Origin: an uncultured Pelagibacteraceae bacterium
GTDB lineage: Bacteria; Pseudomonadota; Alphaproteobacteria; Pelagibacterales; Pelagibacteraceae
Length of the DNA stretch: 64,000 nucleotides
Direction of reading: 5' to 3'
Assembly: GCA_902636075.1 (NCBI GenBank)
Contig: CACPQM010000006.1
Location: forward strand, 1 to 64,000
In this document: piece by piece, positions 14,801-25,568 of the stretch
How the letters are laid out: each line of letters begins with the position of its first letter
Numbering within the stretch: the first letter of the stretch is position 1
Notes under the pieces: generated by a model
Told to the model about the DNA's origin: nothing
The model's input: only the letters and a program-made list of their open reading frames with translations
The model's database searches: none
Made by a program: the position numbers and the translations under genes

Positions 14801-15907
14801 TTATTGCAATTTTGAAATTATCGCATCTCCCATTACTGATGTTGATACTTCTTTCATTCCCTTAGAAATAATGTCTTTAGTTCTAAGACCCTCATCAAGC
14901 ACACCTTGAACAGCTTTTTCTAAACTATCTGCCTCTTTATCTAGGTCTAAAGAATATCTTAAAGCCATTGCGAAACTCAGTATTGTTGCTATTGGATTAG
15001 CAATACCTTGACCTGCTATATCGGGTGCTGATCCATGGACTGGCTCATATAAAGATCTCATATTACCATTTTTATCTTTGGCTCCAAGAGACGCAGATGG
15101 TAAAAGCCCTAGTGAACCAGTCAACATTGCAGCTTCATCTGATAACATGTCACCAAAAAGATTATCTGTTACTATCACATCAAACTGTTTAGGATTTCTA
15201 ACTAACTGCATTGCACAGTTATCTGCTAGCATATGTTTTAATTCCACATCACTATATTCTTTTTCATGAATTGCTTGCACTTCTTCTTTCCATAATTGAC
15301 CTGCCTCCATGACATTCGACTTTTCACAGGAAGTAACTTTATTATTCCTTTTTCTGGCTAGATCAAATGCAACACGGGCTACTCTCTCGATTTCACTAGT
15401 AGTATAGACATGAGTATTAATTCCTTTTCTTTCACCATTGTCAATTGGTTTTATCCCTCTAGGTTCACCAAAGTAAATCCCACCTGTTAATTCTCTAACA
15501 AAAAGAATATCTAAATTAGAAACAAATTCAGGCTTTAAACTTGAGGCATCAACGAGTTGTTTAAAACAAATTGCAGGTCTCAAATTTGCAAATAATTTTA
15601 ATTCTTTTCTTAATTTTAATAGAGCTCTCTCTGGTTTTTTTGAAAAATCAATATTATCCCATTTTGGTCCACCAACAGCACCCAATATTACTGCAGCGCT
15701 TTCTTGTGCCTTGTAAAAAGCTTCATCAGTTATTGGAGTTCCATGTTTATCATAAGCAGCCCCTCCAACTAAATCTTGGTCAATTTCAAAATCCAAGGAT
15801 TTATTTGAGTTGAACCATTCAATTATTTTTTTGACTTCAGCAATTACCTCGGGTCCGATACCATCCCCTGGTAATAATAAAATTTTTCTTTTTTTAATTT
15901 TAATCAT
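14801..15907 (-). CDS. leuB: 3-isopropylmalate dehydrogenase
   Basis: [42 protein letters not shown]. Confidence 0.97.
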   Translation of the reverse strand: MIKIKKRKILLLPGDGIGPEVIAEVKKIIEWFNSNKSLDFEIDQDLVGGAAYDKHGTPITDEAFYKAQESAAVILGAVGGPKWDNIDFSKKPERALLKLRKELKLFANLRPAICFKQLVDASSLKPEFVSNLDILFVRELTGGIYFGEPRGIKPIDNGERKGINTHVYTTSEIERVARVAFDLARKRNNKVTSCEKSNVMEAGQLWKEEVQAIHEKEYSDVELKHMLADNCAMQLVRNPKQFDVIVTDNLFGDMLSDEAAMLTGSLGLLPSASLGAKDKNGNMRSLYEPVHGSAPDIAGQGIANPIATILSFAMALRYSLDLDKEADSLEKAVQGVLDEGLRTKDIISKGMKEVSTSVMGDAIISKLQ

Positions 15908-16505
15908 TAAATATCCAAGGTTTTGCTTCTTTAATTTTATTTTCGTATGAAACTATTTTTTCAGATTTTTCTAGAGATAACGCAATGTCATCTAATCCCT
16001 CTATTAGACATTTTTTCTTAAATTGATCTATTTCAAATTTTATTTCTTTATTACCAAAACTTATTGTTTGCTCAGGCAAATTTACAGAAATTTCCTCTTT
16101 TCTATTCGAGTACTCTGAAATTTCTTTGATTTGATCCTCTGAAATTGTAATTGGGAGAATCCCATTCTTAAAACAGTTATTATAAAATATATCTGCATAA
16201 CTTGAACTAATTACACAAGTTATTCCAAAATCCATTAAAGCCCAAGGAGCATGTTCTCTAGAAGAGCCACATCCAAAATTCTTTCCTGCAATTAAAATTT
16301 TAGAATTATTATACGGACTATTATTTAAAATAAAGTCATCTATCTCTTTACCACTTTGGTCATATCTCATTTCAAAAAATAAATTTTTTCCTAGTCCAGT
16401 TCTTTTTATAGTTTTTAAAAACTGTTTAGGAATTATCATGTCTGTATCTATATTGACGATAGGTAGATAAGCTGGAACACTTTTTATTGAGATAAATTTA
16501 TTCAT
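15900..16505 (-). CDS. leuD: 3-isopropylmalate dehydratase small subunit
   Basis: [32 protein letters not shown]. Confidence 0.97.
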   Translation of the reverse strand: MNKFISIKSVPAYLPIVNIDTDMIIPKQFLKTIKRTGLGKNLFFEMRYDQSGKEIDDFILNNSPYNNSKILIAGKNFGCGSSREHAPWALMDFGITCVISSSYADIFYNNCFKNGILPITISEDQIKEISEYSNRKEEISVNLPEQTISFGNKEIKFEIDQFKKKCLIEGLDDIALSLEKSEKIVSYENKIKEAKPWIFND

Positions 16506-17909
16506 TTAATTTTGGTATTTTCTAACATCATCCAAGTTACCAGAAATTGCAGCTGCTGCAGCCATTGCTGGACTAACTAAATGTGTTCTACCACCTCTTC
16601 CCTGTCTACCCTCAAAATTTCTATTAGAGGTAGATGCACATCTTTCTTCAGGTTTAAGCTTATCCGCATTCATTGCTAGACACATTGAACAGCCTGGCTC
16701 TCTCCATTCAAAGCCTGATTCTAAAAATATTTTATCTAAACCCTCTTGCTCTGCTTGTTCTTTAACTAAACCAGAACCTGGAACAATCATTGCATGTACA
16801 TGAGATGCAACTTTTTTATCTTTTAATATTTTAGCTGCCTCTCTTATATCTTCTATTCTCCCGTTAGTGCAGCTTCCTATAAAAACTTTATCAATCTTAA
16901 TATCTTGAATATTCGTATTTGGTTTTAATCCCATATAATTTAATGATCTGTTAATTGAATTTTTTCTATCTGGGTCAGTTTCACTTTCAGGATTGGGAAC
17001 TTTACCGTCTATTTCAACCACATCCTGGGGAGATGTTCCCCAAGTTACCATTGGCTTAATTTGAGATCCATCTAACGTTAATTCTTTATCAAAGTTTGCA
17101 TCCTTATCAGATTTTAATGTATGCCAATATTCTAAAGCTTTTTCCCAGTTTTCTCCTTTTGGTGACATTGGTTTACCTTTTAAATATTGGAAAATCTTTT
17201 CATCTGGTTGAATTAATCCTGCTCTTGCCCCACCTTCAATCGTCATGTTGCAAATCGTCATTCTTTGTTCAACACTTAGATTAGATATAAGGTTACCGGC
17301 ATACTCAATCACATAACCAGTACCACCAGCTGTTCCTATTTTTCCAATTATCTGCAAGATGACATCCTTTGATGTTACGCCAATAGGTAATGAACCATTT
17401 ACGCTAATTCTAAAGTTTTTTGATTTTTTTTGAACTAAAGTTTGTGTTGCTAAAACGTGTTCTACTTCTGAAGTTCCAATACCAAAAGCTAAAGCTCCAA
17501 ATGCTCCATGAGTTGCAGTATGACTATCACCACAAACAATAATATTTCCAGGCTGTGTAAAACCTTGTTCAGGCCCTATGATATGGACAATGCCTTGTCT
17601 TTTATCATCCATTCCAAAAATCTCTACTCCAAATTCCTTACAGTTTTTGTTCAAAGTTTCAACTTGAATTCTCGAGTCTTCATCTGCGATACCTTTTGAC
17701 CTGTCAGTTGTTGGAACGTTATGATCTGCAACAGCAAGAGTTAGTTTAGGGTGTCTTACTTTTCTGTTTAAATTTCTTAAGCCTTCAAATGCTTGAGGGC
17801 TTGTAACTTCATGAATCAAATGTCTATCTACAAACAAAAGTGATGTACCGTCAGGTTGTTCATCAACTAGATGATCGTTCCAAATTTTATCGTAAGTTGT
17901 AAAAGGCAT
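16506..17909 (-). CDS. leuC: 3-isopropylmalate dehydratase large subunit
   Basis: [48 protein letters not shown]. Confidence 0.97.
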   Translation of the reverse strand: MPFTTYDKIWNDHLVDEQPDGTSLLFVDRHLIHEVTSPQAFEGLRNLNRKVRHPKLTLAVADHNVPTTDRSKGIADEDSRIQVETLNKNCKEFGVEIFGMDDKRQGIVHIIGPEQGFTQPGNIIVCGDSHTATHGAFGALAFGIGTSEVEHVLATQTLVQKKSKNFRISVNGSLPIGVTSKDVILQIIGKIGTAGGTGYVIEYAGNLISNLSVEQRMTICNMTIEGGARAGLIQPDEKIFQYLKGKPMSPKGENWEKALEYWHTLKSDKDANFDKELTLDGSQIKPMVTWGTSPQDVVEIDGKVPNPESETDPDRKNSINRSLNYMGLKPNTNIQDIKIDKVFIGSCTNGRIEDIREAAKILKDKKVASHVHAMIVPGSGLVKEQAEQEGLDKIFLESGFEWREPGCSMCLAMNADKLKPEERCASTSNRNFEGRQGRGGRTHLVSPAMAAAAAISGNLDDVRKYQN

Positions 17910-17920
17910 TTAGAAAAAAA

Positions 17921-18463
17921 TTATTTTTTCTGTTCTTGATTTTCTTTCGGTTCTTCTGTTTTTACAGGCTCTGCTTTAACTTCTTCTTTAGGAGCTTCTG
18001 CTTTAACTTCTTCTTTAGGAGCTTCTGTTTGAGGATCAGTTGATGGCATTACGTTTTCCTCAGTAACCTCATTAATTTTAGTTTCTAAATCAATACCAAT
18101 CGTCTTCTTAATTTTTTCAGCTATTCTAGCAGATTTACCAGTTCTATCTCTTAGATAGTATAATTTTGCTCTTCTTACTTTTCCTGATCTTACAACTTTT
18201 ATTGTATCAACAATTGGGCTATATAATGCAAAAGTTCTTTCTACTCCCTCACCAAAAGAAATTTTTCTAACAGTAAAAGATGAATTGATATCTCTACTCT
18301 TTTTTGCGATACATACACCTTCAAAATATTGAATTCTGTCTCTTTTACCCTCTGTTATCCTAACCCCAACTTTAACGATGTCTCCAGGGAAAAAATCAGG
18401 ATGTTTTCTCTCAGAAATAATCTTGTTTAAATTTGATCTGTTTATTTCTTCAATATTTTTCAT
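17921..18463 (-). CDS. rplS: 50S ribosomal protein L19 with Glu/Ala/Pro/Lys-rich C-terminal tail
   Basis: [32 protein letters not shown]; trmD neighbour; repetitive tail [19 protein letters not shown]. Confidence 0.96.
   Translation of the reverse strand: MKNIEEINRSNLNKIISERKHPDFFPGDIVKVGVRITEGKRDRIQYFEGVCIAKKSRDINSSFTVRKISFGEGVERTFALYSPIVDTIKVVRSGKVRRAKLYYLRDRTGKSARIAEKIKKTIGIDLETKINEVTEENVMPSTDPQTEAPKEEVKAEAPKEEVKAEPVKTEEPKENQEQKK
17960..18035. repeat. Tandem 27-bp coding repeat in the rplS tail
   Basis: gctttaacttcttctttaggagcttct twice in tandem, encoding EAPKEEVKA on the minus strand. Confidence 0.85.
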
Positions 18464-18464
18464 T

Positions 18465-19148
18465 TTAATTTTTCTTATATTTTTGCCACAAGTCTGGTCT
18501 TCGGTCGCGTGTTATAGCCTCAGATTGGGATAAACGCCAGTCTTTAATTTTGGCGTGATCACCTGAAATTAGCACATTTGGGACCTTTTTTTCCTCCCAA
18601 ACTTGAGGTTTTGTGAATTGTGGATATTCAAGAAGGCCATTCTCAAAACTCTCATCTCTTGAGGAATTAATATTACCTAGAATTCCTGGAATAAATCTTA
18701 AAATAGAGTCTGTTACAACAAATGCAGCAACCTCACCCCCTGACAATATAAAGTCACCAATGCTAATCTCTTCAATATCTCTACTTTCTAGTATTCTCTC
18801 ATCTACTCCTTCGAAGTGTCCACAAATTAAATTGATTGTTTTTTCACGCGAAAACTCTCTTGCAAGTTTAGAATTAAAAACTTTTCCTCTTGGACTTAAA
18901 TAGAGGGTCTTTTCTTTAGCCTTGATATTTGCATCTAATGAATTTGCCAAAACATCTGCTTTCATAATCATTCCATTCCCTCCACCATAAGGAGTATCGT
19001 CAACAGTTTTATGTTTATCTAAAGCATAATCTCTTATGTTTACTGTTTCTAAATCCCATTCTTTTCCTTTTGACTTTCCAAAAAGGCCTTTACTCAAATA
19101 ACCAGGAAAATATTCAGGATACAACGTAAATACTCTAGACAAAAACAT
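18465..19148 (-). CDS. trmD: tRNA (guanine-N1)-methyltransferase
   Basis: [61 protein letters not shown]. Confidence 0.96.
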   Translation of the reverse strand: MFLSRVFTLYPEYFPGYLSKGLFGKSKGKEWDLETVNIRDYALDKHKTVDDTPYGGGNGMIMKADVLANSLDANIKAKEKTLYLSPRGKVFNSKLAREFSREKTINLICGHFEGVDERILESRDIEEISIGDFILSGGEVAAFVVTDSILRFIPGILGNINSSRDESFENGLLEYPQFTKPQVWEEKKVPNVLISGDHAKIKDWRLSQSEAITRDRRPDLWQKYKKN

Positions 19149-19152
19149 TATT

Positions 19153-19650
19153 CTATTTAGCTTCTTCCTTCGGAGCTTCTGTTTTAGCTTCTTCCTTCGG
19201 ATCTTCTGTTTTAGCTTCTTCCTTCGGAGCTTCTGTTTTAGCTTCTTCTTTTGGTGCCTCTACTTTTGGAGCTTCTGTTTTAGCTTCTCCCTTCGGAGCT
19301 TCTGTTTTAGGAGCATCTGCTTTAGCTTCGCCACCCTCATCAGTTTTCTTTCTATCTTTTTTTGGAATTGCTTTTTGAGGATTATTACCTTTTGCTGGCA
19401 TAGGCATAATCTCATTTTCTCCTAATAATCTTGCAACTCTAGTTGTTGGTTGTGCCCCTTGACCCAGCCAATACTTAACTCTCTCAACATCTAATCCCAT
19501 TCTTTCTTTTTTTTCTCTCGGAATTAGAGGATTAAAAAAACCTAATTTTTCTATAAATCTTCCATCTCTTGGAAATCTACTATCAGCAACCACTATCTTA
19601 TAAACTGGTCTCTTCTTAGTTCCTCCCATTGATAAACGCATTTTTAACAT
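19153..19650 (-). CDS. rpsP: 30S ribosomal protein S16 with long repetitive C-terminal tail
   Basis: [41 protein letters not shown]; tail of repeated TEAPKEEAK units. Confidence 0.96.
   Translation of the reverse strand: MLKMRLSMGGTKKRPVYKIVVADSRFPRDGRFIEKLGFFNPLIPREKKERMGLDVERVKYWLGQGAQPTTRVARLLGENEIMPMPAKGNNPQKAIPKKDRKKTDEGGEAKADAPKTEAPKGEAKTEAPKVEAPKEEAKTEAPKEEAKTEDPKEEAKTEAPKEEAK
19156..19335. repeat. Degenerate about 27-bp coding repeats in the rpsP tail
   Basis: Recurring + strand unit gcttcttccttcggagcttctgtttta and variants, encoding (K)TEAPKEEA on the minus strand. Confidence 0.85.
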
Positions 19651-19662
19651 TTGTTCTCCTAT

Positions 19663-21021
19663 TTATTTTAATTGATTAAAAAGTTCTGGTGGTATGCCTT
19701 TATCCATCATCCCTTTTGTATTTCCTTTGGACATTTTTTTCATCATTTCTGACATCATCTTAAATTGCTTAAGCAATTTATTGATAGTGGCTACGTCTGT
19801 TCCTGAGCCATTAGCAATTCTTTTTTTTCTAGAACCATCTATAATCTTAGGGTTTTCACGCTCTTTTTTAGTCATAGATAATATTACCGCCTCGTTTTGA
19901 GTAATTATTTTTTCATCCACTCCAGCTTGATCCATTTGAGATTTAACTTTTGAAACACCAGGCAAAAAAGACATTATACCTTCAATACCACCCATTTTTT
20001 TCATTTGTCTTAGCTGAGTAAGATAATCCTCTAACGAGAACTGACCTTTTTTTAATTTTTCCTCTGTTTTTTTTAATTTTTCTTCATCTAGATCTTCTGC
20101 AGCCTTTTCAACAAGGGAAACAATATCTCCCATACCTAAAATTCTATTGGCAATTCTGTCTGGGTGAAAAACTTCAAAATTTTCTATCTTTTCACCAACT
20201 CCTAAAAATTTAATTGGAACATCTGCAACATATTTCATACTTAATGCTGCTCCACCTCTTCCATCGCCATCTGATCTTGTAAGAATAATACCTGTCAGAT
20301 TAACAGTACTTTTAAATTCTTTAGCAACATTAGCTGCTACTTGGCCAGTCAAAGAATCTGCGACAAGAATTGTTTCTGAAGGATTTATAATACTTTCAAT
20401 TTGTTTAATCTCACTCATCATTTGTAAATCAATCTGAGTTCTTCCGGCTGTATCAAATAGAATTACATCTGCTCCATTAAGATTAGCAGCACTAATCGCT
20501 CTTCTACAAATATCTGCAGGAAGTTGATCTTTGATGACTGGAAGCGTTATTATATTATTTTGCTCACCCAAAAGTCTTAGTTGCTCTTGTGCAGCAGGTC
20601 TGTAAACGTCTAGACTAGCCATCATAACTTTTTTCTTTTTGTTAGCCTCTAAAAATCTTGCTAACTTAGCTGTAGTTGTAGTTTTTCCAGATCCCTGTAA
20701 CCCAACTAACATCACTGGAACAGGAGGTACTGCATTTAATTCAATATCAGAATTTTTATCCCCTAAGAAAGAAATTAACTCATCGTTAACAACTTTAACT
20801 ACCATCTGTCCTGGTGAAGTAGACCTAATGATCTCTTGACCAAGAGCTTTGGGTTTCACTCTATTTATAAATTCTTTTACAACTTCTAAAGATACATCCG
20901 CTTCTAAAAGAGCAAGCCTAATCTCTCTTAAACCCTCATCTACTTGCTTTTCATCAAGCGAAGGCGCCTTTTTTAAAGAAGAAAATATTTCTTCAAATTT
21001 ATTTGTTAAATTTTCAAACAT
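19663..21021 (-). CDS. ffh: Signal recognition particle protein Ffh
   Basis: GLQGSGKTTTTAKLARFLE; DTAGRTQID; M-domain. The provided ORF starts at 21045, but MFENLTNKFEEIF at 21021 is the likely true start; the longer form would run into the structured leader. Confidence 0.95.
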   Translation of the reverse strand: MFENLTNKFEEIFSSLKKAPSLDEKQVDEGLREIRLALLEADVSLEVVKEFINRVKPKALGQEIIRSTSPGQMVVKVVNDELISFLGDKNSDIELNAVPPVPVMLVGLQGSGKTTTTAKLARFLEANKKKKVMMASLDVYRPAAQEQLRLLGEQNNIITLPVIKDQLPADICRRAISAANLNGADVILFDTAGRTQIDLQMMSEIKQIESIINPSETILVADSLTGQVAANVAKEFKSTVNLTGIILTRSDGDGRGGAALSMKYVADVPIKFLGVGEKIENFEVFHPDRIANRILGMGDIVSLVEKAAEDLDEEKLKKTEEKLKKGQFSLEDYLTQLRQMKKMGGIEGIMSFLPGVSKVKSQMDQAGVDEKIITQNEAVILSMTKKERENPKIIDGSRKKRIANGSGTDVATINKLLKQFKMMSEMMKKMSKGNTKGMMDKGIPPELFNQLK

Positions 21022-21029
21022 AATCACAT

Positions 21030-21125
21030 CCAGCAAGTATCGCACCAGTGGGCGAACTCTCGCTGACTGGTGTCGATCTCTTTGTTACCAAAGACACCGC
21101 AAATTGCTGTATTTTGCGGAAACGG
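21030..21125 (-). promoter_or_regulatory. Structured 5' leader RNA of ffh (candidate SAR11 ffh motif, cis-regulatory)
   Basis: GC-rich island with strong complementary segments: 21043-21049 with 21066-21072 (CACCAGT/ACTGGTG) enclosing GCGA/TCGC; 21069-21074 with 21093-21098 (GGTGTC/GACACC) enclosing TTTG/CAAA; 21097-21103 with 21113-21119 (CCGCAAA/TTTGCGG). Confidence 0.85.
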
Positions 21126-21181
21126 CGATAAACTATAATAGAGGTTCAAAATGTCAATAAATAAGTTAAATACTGAAGTAT

Positions 21182-22006
21182 ATGGAATTTAAAGCTTTTA
21201 AAATGGATGGTCTTGGAAATGATTTTGTAATTATTGATAATAGGTCAAATAATGTGGAATTAAACAAGGATCAAATTATTAAAATTTGCGATCGAAACTT
21301 TATTGGTTGTGACCAACTAATCTATATTAACAACAGTGATAATGCTGATGCTGATCTAGAGTTTTATAATTCTGATGGTTCGGCAGCTGACGCATGTGGA
21401 AACGGTACAAGATGTGTAGCCTTTTTATTATCAAAAGAAAAAAATACAAAAAATATAAGCGTTCAAGTAGCATCAAAACAGTTGAATTCAAAGTTACTTG
21501 ATGATGGTCAAGTTGAAACAATAATCGGTGTACCAAAAACTAATTGGAATGAAATTCCTTTATCTAAAAAACTAAACACTAAAAATTTAGGAATTATTAT
21601 AGAAGATAACAATAACCAAGCAGTGAGTGGCGGTATAGCTATTAACGTAGGTAATCCTCATGCTATTTTTTTTGTAAATGATGTAGAAAATTTCAATTTA
21701 GAAAAAATTGGACCTGAGATCGAAAATCATGAATTTTTTCCGGAAAAATGTAATTTCACCCTTGCTCAAAAATTAAATGAAAATCATTATAAAATTAAAG
21801 TTTGGGAAAGAGGTGCAGGTTTAACAAAAGCATGTGGAACTGCTGCGTGTGCAACAGCAGTGGCTGCAAATTTAGAAAAATTAGAAAATTCTAGAACTGA
21901 AATTGAATTCAGTTTAGGAAAATTAATAATTTCTATTGATGAAAGTCAACAAATTCATATGAAAGGACCTGTATCTAGTATCAGAGAAATAGATATAAAT
22001 ATCTAA
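21182..22006 (+). CDS. dapF: Diaminopimelate epimerase
   Basis: FKMDGLGNDFVIIDNR; DACGNGTRCVA; GLTKACGTAACATAVAA. Confidence 0.97.
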   Translation: MEFKAFKMDGLGNDFVIIDNRSNNVELNKDQIIKICDRNFIGCDQLIYINNSDNADADLEFYNSDGSAADACGNGTRCVAFLLSKEKNTKNISVQVASKQLNSKLLDDGQVETIIGVPKTNWNEIPLSKKLNTKNLGIIIEDNNNQAVSGGIAINVGNPHAIFFVNDVENFNLEKIGPEIENHEFFPEKCNFTLAQKLNENHYKIKVWERGAGLTKACGTAACATAVAANLEKLENSRTEIEFSLGKLIISIDESQQIHMKGPVSSIREIDINI

Positions 22007-22923
22007 TGGGTATTTTCGAAAAGTTTAAATTAGGTTTTAAAAAAAGTGCTGATAATATTTCCTCAGGGCTTAGAGATATAATAGTAAAAAAGGAAATTGA
22101 TGATGAAACATTAAACAAAATAGAGGAATTTTTGATTAGTTCTGATGTTGGCATTGACGCCTCAGCTGAAATAAAAAATATTATCTCTCAGAAAAAAATT
22201 GATCCTAAGAAAAATGCGGTTGAGGAAATAAATGCTATTTTAAAAGAATATATTTTAGAGTTAATGGTACCCTTAGAAAGAAAAGATTTTTTTGAAAATA
22301 AAGAAAATTTAAACGTAACATTAATTTCTGGTGTAAATGGGGTAGGTAAGACGACCACTATCGGTAAAATTGGTAAAATATTTAAAGATAACGGCTCAGA
22401 AGTAATATTTTCTGCTTGTGATACCTTTAGGGCAGCAGCAATAGAGCAATTAGAGTCTTGGTCTGATAAGATTGGAGCGTCAATTATAAAATCAAATCCA
22501 GGGTCTGACCCTGCTTCAGTAGCTTACAAAGCGATAGAACATGCAAAAAACAACAATATTAAACGGGTACTAATTGATACCGCTGGCAGATTGCAAAATA
22601 AGAAAAATTTAATGGATGAATTCAAAAAAATTGCAAATGTTATAAAAAAAACAGATGAAAGTGCACCTCATGATGTTGTTTTAGTTCTAGATGCAACCTC
22701 CGGGCAAAATATAATAAATCAACTTGAAGAATTTGATAAAATTATAAAAATTACCGGTTTAATTATGACAAAACTTGATGGGACAGCAAAAGGAGGAGTA
22801 CTAATTGCAATTTCAAAAAAATATAAGGTTCCAATTTTAGGCCTTGGACTTGGAGAAAAAGAAGACGATTTACAAATTTTCAATGCTGAACAATTTGCAG
22901 ATGCATTTACTCAATTTAATTAA
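22006..22923 (+). CDS. ftsY: Signal recognition particle receptor FtsY
   Basis: LISGVNGVGKTTTIGKIGKI; DTAGRLQNKKNLMDE; LDGTAKGGVLIAI. Confidence 0.96.
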   Translation: MGIFEKFKLGFKKSADNISSGLRDIIVKKEIDDETLNKIEEFLISSDVGIDASAEIKNIISQKKIDPKKNAVEEINAILKEYILELMVPLERKDFFENKENLNVTLISGVNGVGKTTTIGKIGKIFKDNGSEVIFSACDTFRAAAIEQLESWSDKIGASIIKSNPGSDPASVAYKAIEHAKNNNIKRVLIDTAGRLQNKKNLMDEFKKIANVIKKTDESAPHDVVLVLDATSGQNIINQLEEFDKIIKITGLIMTKLDGTAKGGVLIAISKKYKVPILGLGLGEKEDDLQIFNAEQFADAFTQFN

Positions 22924-23476
22924 TTAGATTTTTAGAAATTAAAGGTTTTTCAATAGAACATTCAAAATTATTCTTATTTGTTTCATATCCACAAACTTTT
23001 GCATAACTTGAAATAATGAAATTTAGTTTCCCGTCATTCTCGAAATTTTTTAATTTTTTAGACTGAATATTATATTCTAGATTTTGATGAAAATTTTTTT
23101 TACCACTTACTAAAATTAAAGTATTATTATCTTTCATTAAATAATATGCAAAGTCCTCAGGAAAAACTGGATAGGTATAATTTTTTACAAGTTTTTTAAC
23201 TTTTTTAGGAAACCATTCATATGTTAGTAAAGGGAAATCCTCTTTTGAATTATGATTATAAATATATAGATCTTGTGGATAATCATTAATATAGTTTGCA
23301 TCTTCTCCTCTAGCTAAAATGGCTTTGTCTCTTGTTTTGAAATATAATGTAAATTGACTATTATATGATTTCATTTTACCAACATAAAAATATTTATTCC
23401 TAGTTTCGTTGCTAATTTCAGCGTAAGAAAAATTTGAAAAAAAAATTACAATTAATATAGATAAAATTCTTGCCAT
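22916..23476 (-). CDS. Hypothetical secreted/periplasmic protein
   Basis: 186 aa with N-terminal signal-like segment MARILSILIVIFFSNFSYAE; family not recognised. Confidence 0.7.
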   Translation of the reverse strand: MARILSILIVIFFSNFSYAEISNETRNKYFYVGKMKSYNSQFTLYFKTRDKAILARGEDANYINDYPQDLYIYNHNSKEDFPLLTYEWFPKKVKKLVKNYTYPVFPEDFAYYLMKDNNTLILVSGKKNFHQNLEYNIQSKKLKNFENDGKLNFIISSYAKVCGYETNKNNFECSIEKPLISKNLIN

Positions 23477-23525
23477 ATATGACTTTAAAAATATAAAGTT
23501 GCTTAATATTTGTTTGAATTGTGTC

Positions 23526-24335
23526 TTAATTTAATTCTGTAATAAATAACTCAATTGAGTTTATGAGATTTTCGTTAAAATCCATCATATGATCATCATT
23601 TTCAACAAAAAAACTTGATTTTTTTCCATTAAATTTATCATAAATTTCTTTTCCCATTTTAAATGGTACAATTTTATCTTTCATACCATGCATTACCAGA
23701 ATTGGAGATGTGTTTTTATTCAATTTGCTAATCGAATTGTATTTATCTTTTAACAAATATTTAACTGGCAGATATGGATAATAACTTTTTGCTAGTGTTT
23801 CCATAGATGTGAACGGTGACTCTAATATCACACCACTAAAAGAATAATCTTGTGCTAGATTTAATGCAATTGCTGTACCCAACGACTCCCCGTACAAGAT
23901 TATATTTTTATCTTCAATTTTCTTGGAATTTAGCCATTTCTTTGCTGCTAAAGCATCTTCATAAAGGCCTATTTCTGAAGGTTTTCCATCATTTCCACTA
24001 AATCCCCTATAAGCGAATATCAAATAGTTAACATTCATTTTTGAGAATTCATTTAACTTATAAATACGATTATCAAGTTTGCCAGCATTGCCATGAAAAA
24101 GTAATATAGTCTTATAATTTTCGTTCTTTTGAAAGTGCCATCCAACCAAACTACTTTCAGAGTTAATAAATACCTTTTCTATTTTGTGATTCAAAGGTCC
24201 TTCGTCTAAATAATTATTTTCTCCTGGATGGTACAGAAGATTTCTTTGATAAAAAAAAATAAAAATGCAAATAAACATATAAATTATTAATATTAATAAT
24301 AATATATTTGTTAGTGTCATTTTTTTATTAATCAT
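23526..24335 (-). CDS. Alpha/beta hydrolase, membrane-anchored (BEM46/YfhR-like)
   Basis: LLFHGNAGKLDNRI; LYGESLGTAIALNLA (GxSxG); VMHGMKDKIVPF. Confidence 0.87.
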   Translation of the reverse strand: MINKKMTLTNILLLILIIYMFICIFIFFYQRNLLYHPGENNYLDEGPLNHKIEKVFINSESSLVGWHFQKNENYKTILLFHGNAGKLDNRIYKLNEFSKMNVNYLIFAYRGFSGNDGKPSEIGLYEDALAAKKWLNSKKIEDKNIILYGESLGTAIALNLAQDYSFSGVILESPFTSMETLAKSYYPYLPVKYLLKDKYNSISKLNKNTSPILVMHGMKDKIVPFKMGKEIYDKFNGKKSSFFVENDDHMMDFNENLINSIELFITELN

Positions 24336-25539
24336 TATTTCTATTTAGATAAATGAAAAAAATATAACTTAATATACAAAGAATTAAAAAAATTGAAAAA
24401 GAAATTCTATAACTACTTACAATATCAAATCCTTTAGAATTAAATAAGTCTATAAATAATCCAATACCCCATTGCATAAAGAATGTTCCTGAATGAATGA
24501 ATACATTATATGAAGTAAGTGACTTACCTGCTAAATTTTGTGAAAAGTTTAAAGCTATAGCTGGTTGAGTTAGAGAAATTACAATTGAAGTCATAATGTA
24601 TATTGCAAATAAAAAAGCTCCAGCTTTAGGACCAAAAAAGATTATTAGAAAAAAAACAAAGTAACTTATTGGGAGTCCAAATTTAATTAGTTTAACACTA
24701 CTTATTCCATAATCAGAGAGTTTGGGGAGAATATATCCCCATAAAAAGTATGATGCTAACATAGTTACATTGATCCAAAACAAGCCTGTAGCACTTTGAA
24801 ATGGAGAATAACCTGTAATATTCAGCATCCAAGGACCGGCCCAAAGCGTTTGTATTGCCTGTATACCACCATAATTAATAAATGCTAATGGTACCATACT
24901 GATAAAAAACTTATTCTTCCAAATTTGTGCTAAACCTTTTTTTTCTTCATCAACAGTGAAGTTTTCTTTCTGTTCCCAATTAGGAGTGAATAAGAAAATT
25001 AAAATAATACTTATTAAAATAAGTACAGCTATTAAAATGAAAATCCATCTCCATCCTATGTATGGTAATAAAATCTGTACAGGTAAAGTAGATGATACAA
25101 AACCTATATTTGCTACCATTAACATCCATGAATTAGCGCGCTGTTGATATTTTTCAGCAAACCAAACTCTGTATCCTGTTAGAGGTCCCATCATACAAGC
25201 ACTAACTCCGATCCCAATAAATATTCTTGAAATAAGCAACCCAGAAAAACTTTTTGCTAATGCAAATGATACGGTTCCTACCAATGCAATTATTAAAAAA
25301 TACCCAACAACCTTTTTTGGTCCAAATTTATCAAGTAGTAGTCCTATTGGGACTTGCATAATTGAAAAGCCAATAAAATAGCCTCCTGCTAACAGTCCTA
25401 AATTTCCTGCTGTTAAATCGAATTCATATGTCAGGACTGGTGTTAATGTTGCAGTAATAGATCTAACAAGATTTGATAATAAAAAACCAAAGGCAAAAAT
25501 ACAAAATATGATAATGCTTTTATTTACTTTAGTAATCAT
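24328..25539 (-). CDS. MFS transporter
   Basis: 403 aa, about 12 TM segments; GLLLDKFGPKKVVGYF motif. Confidence 0.9.
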   Translation of the reverse strand: MITKVNKSIIIFCIFAFGFLLSNLVRSITATLTPVLTYEFDLTAGNLGLLAGGYFIGFSIMQVPIGLLLDKFGPKKVVGYFLIIALVGTVSFALAKSFSGLLISRIFIGIGVSACMMGPLTGYRVWFAEKYQQRANSWMLMVANIGFVSSTLPVQILLPYIGWRWIFILIAVLILISIILIFLFTPNWEQKENFTVDEEKKGLAQIWKNKFFISMVPLAFINYGGIQAIQTLWAGPWMLNITGYSPFQSATGLFWINVTMLASYFLWGYILPKLSDYGISSVKLIKFGLPISYFVFFLIIFFGPKAGAFLFAIYIMTSIVISLTQPAIALNFSQNLAGKSLTSYNVFIHSGTFFMQWGIGLFIDLFNSKGFDIVSSYRISFSIFLILCILSYIFFIYLNRNND

Positions 25540-25568
25540 TTATAAATTTTTGAGATTTAATCTGTACT

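Noticed and set aside
19156-19335. Regular short direct repeats that could suggest a CRISPR-like or minisatellite array
   Set aside because: Repeats are in frame within rpsP, lack unique spacers and encode a low-complexity protein tail.
21022-21045. N-terminal extension MRYLLDVI of Ffh in the supplied ORF
   Set aside because: It reads through the end of the structured leader; Ffh proteins normally start at MFENL.
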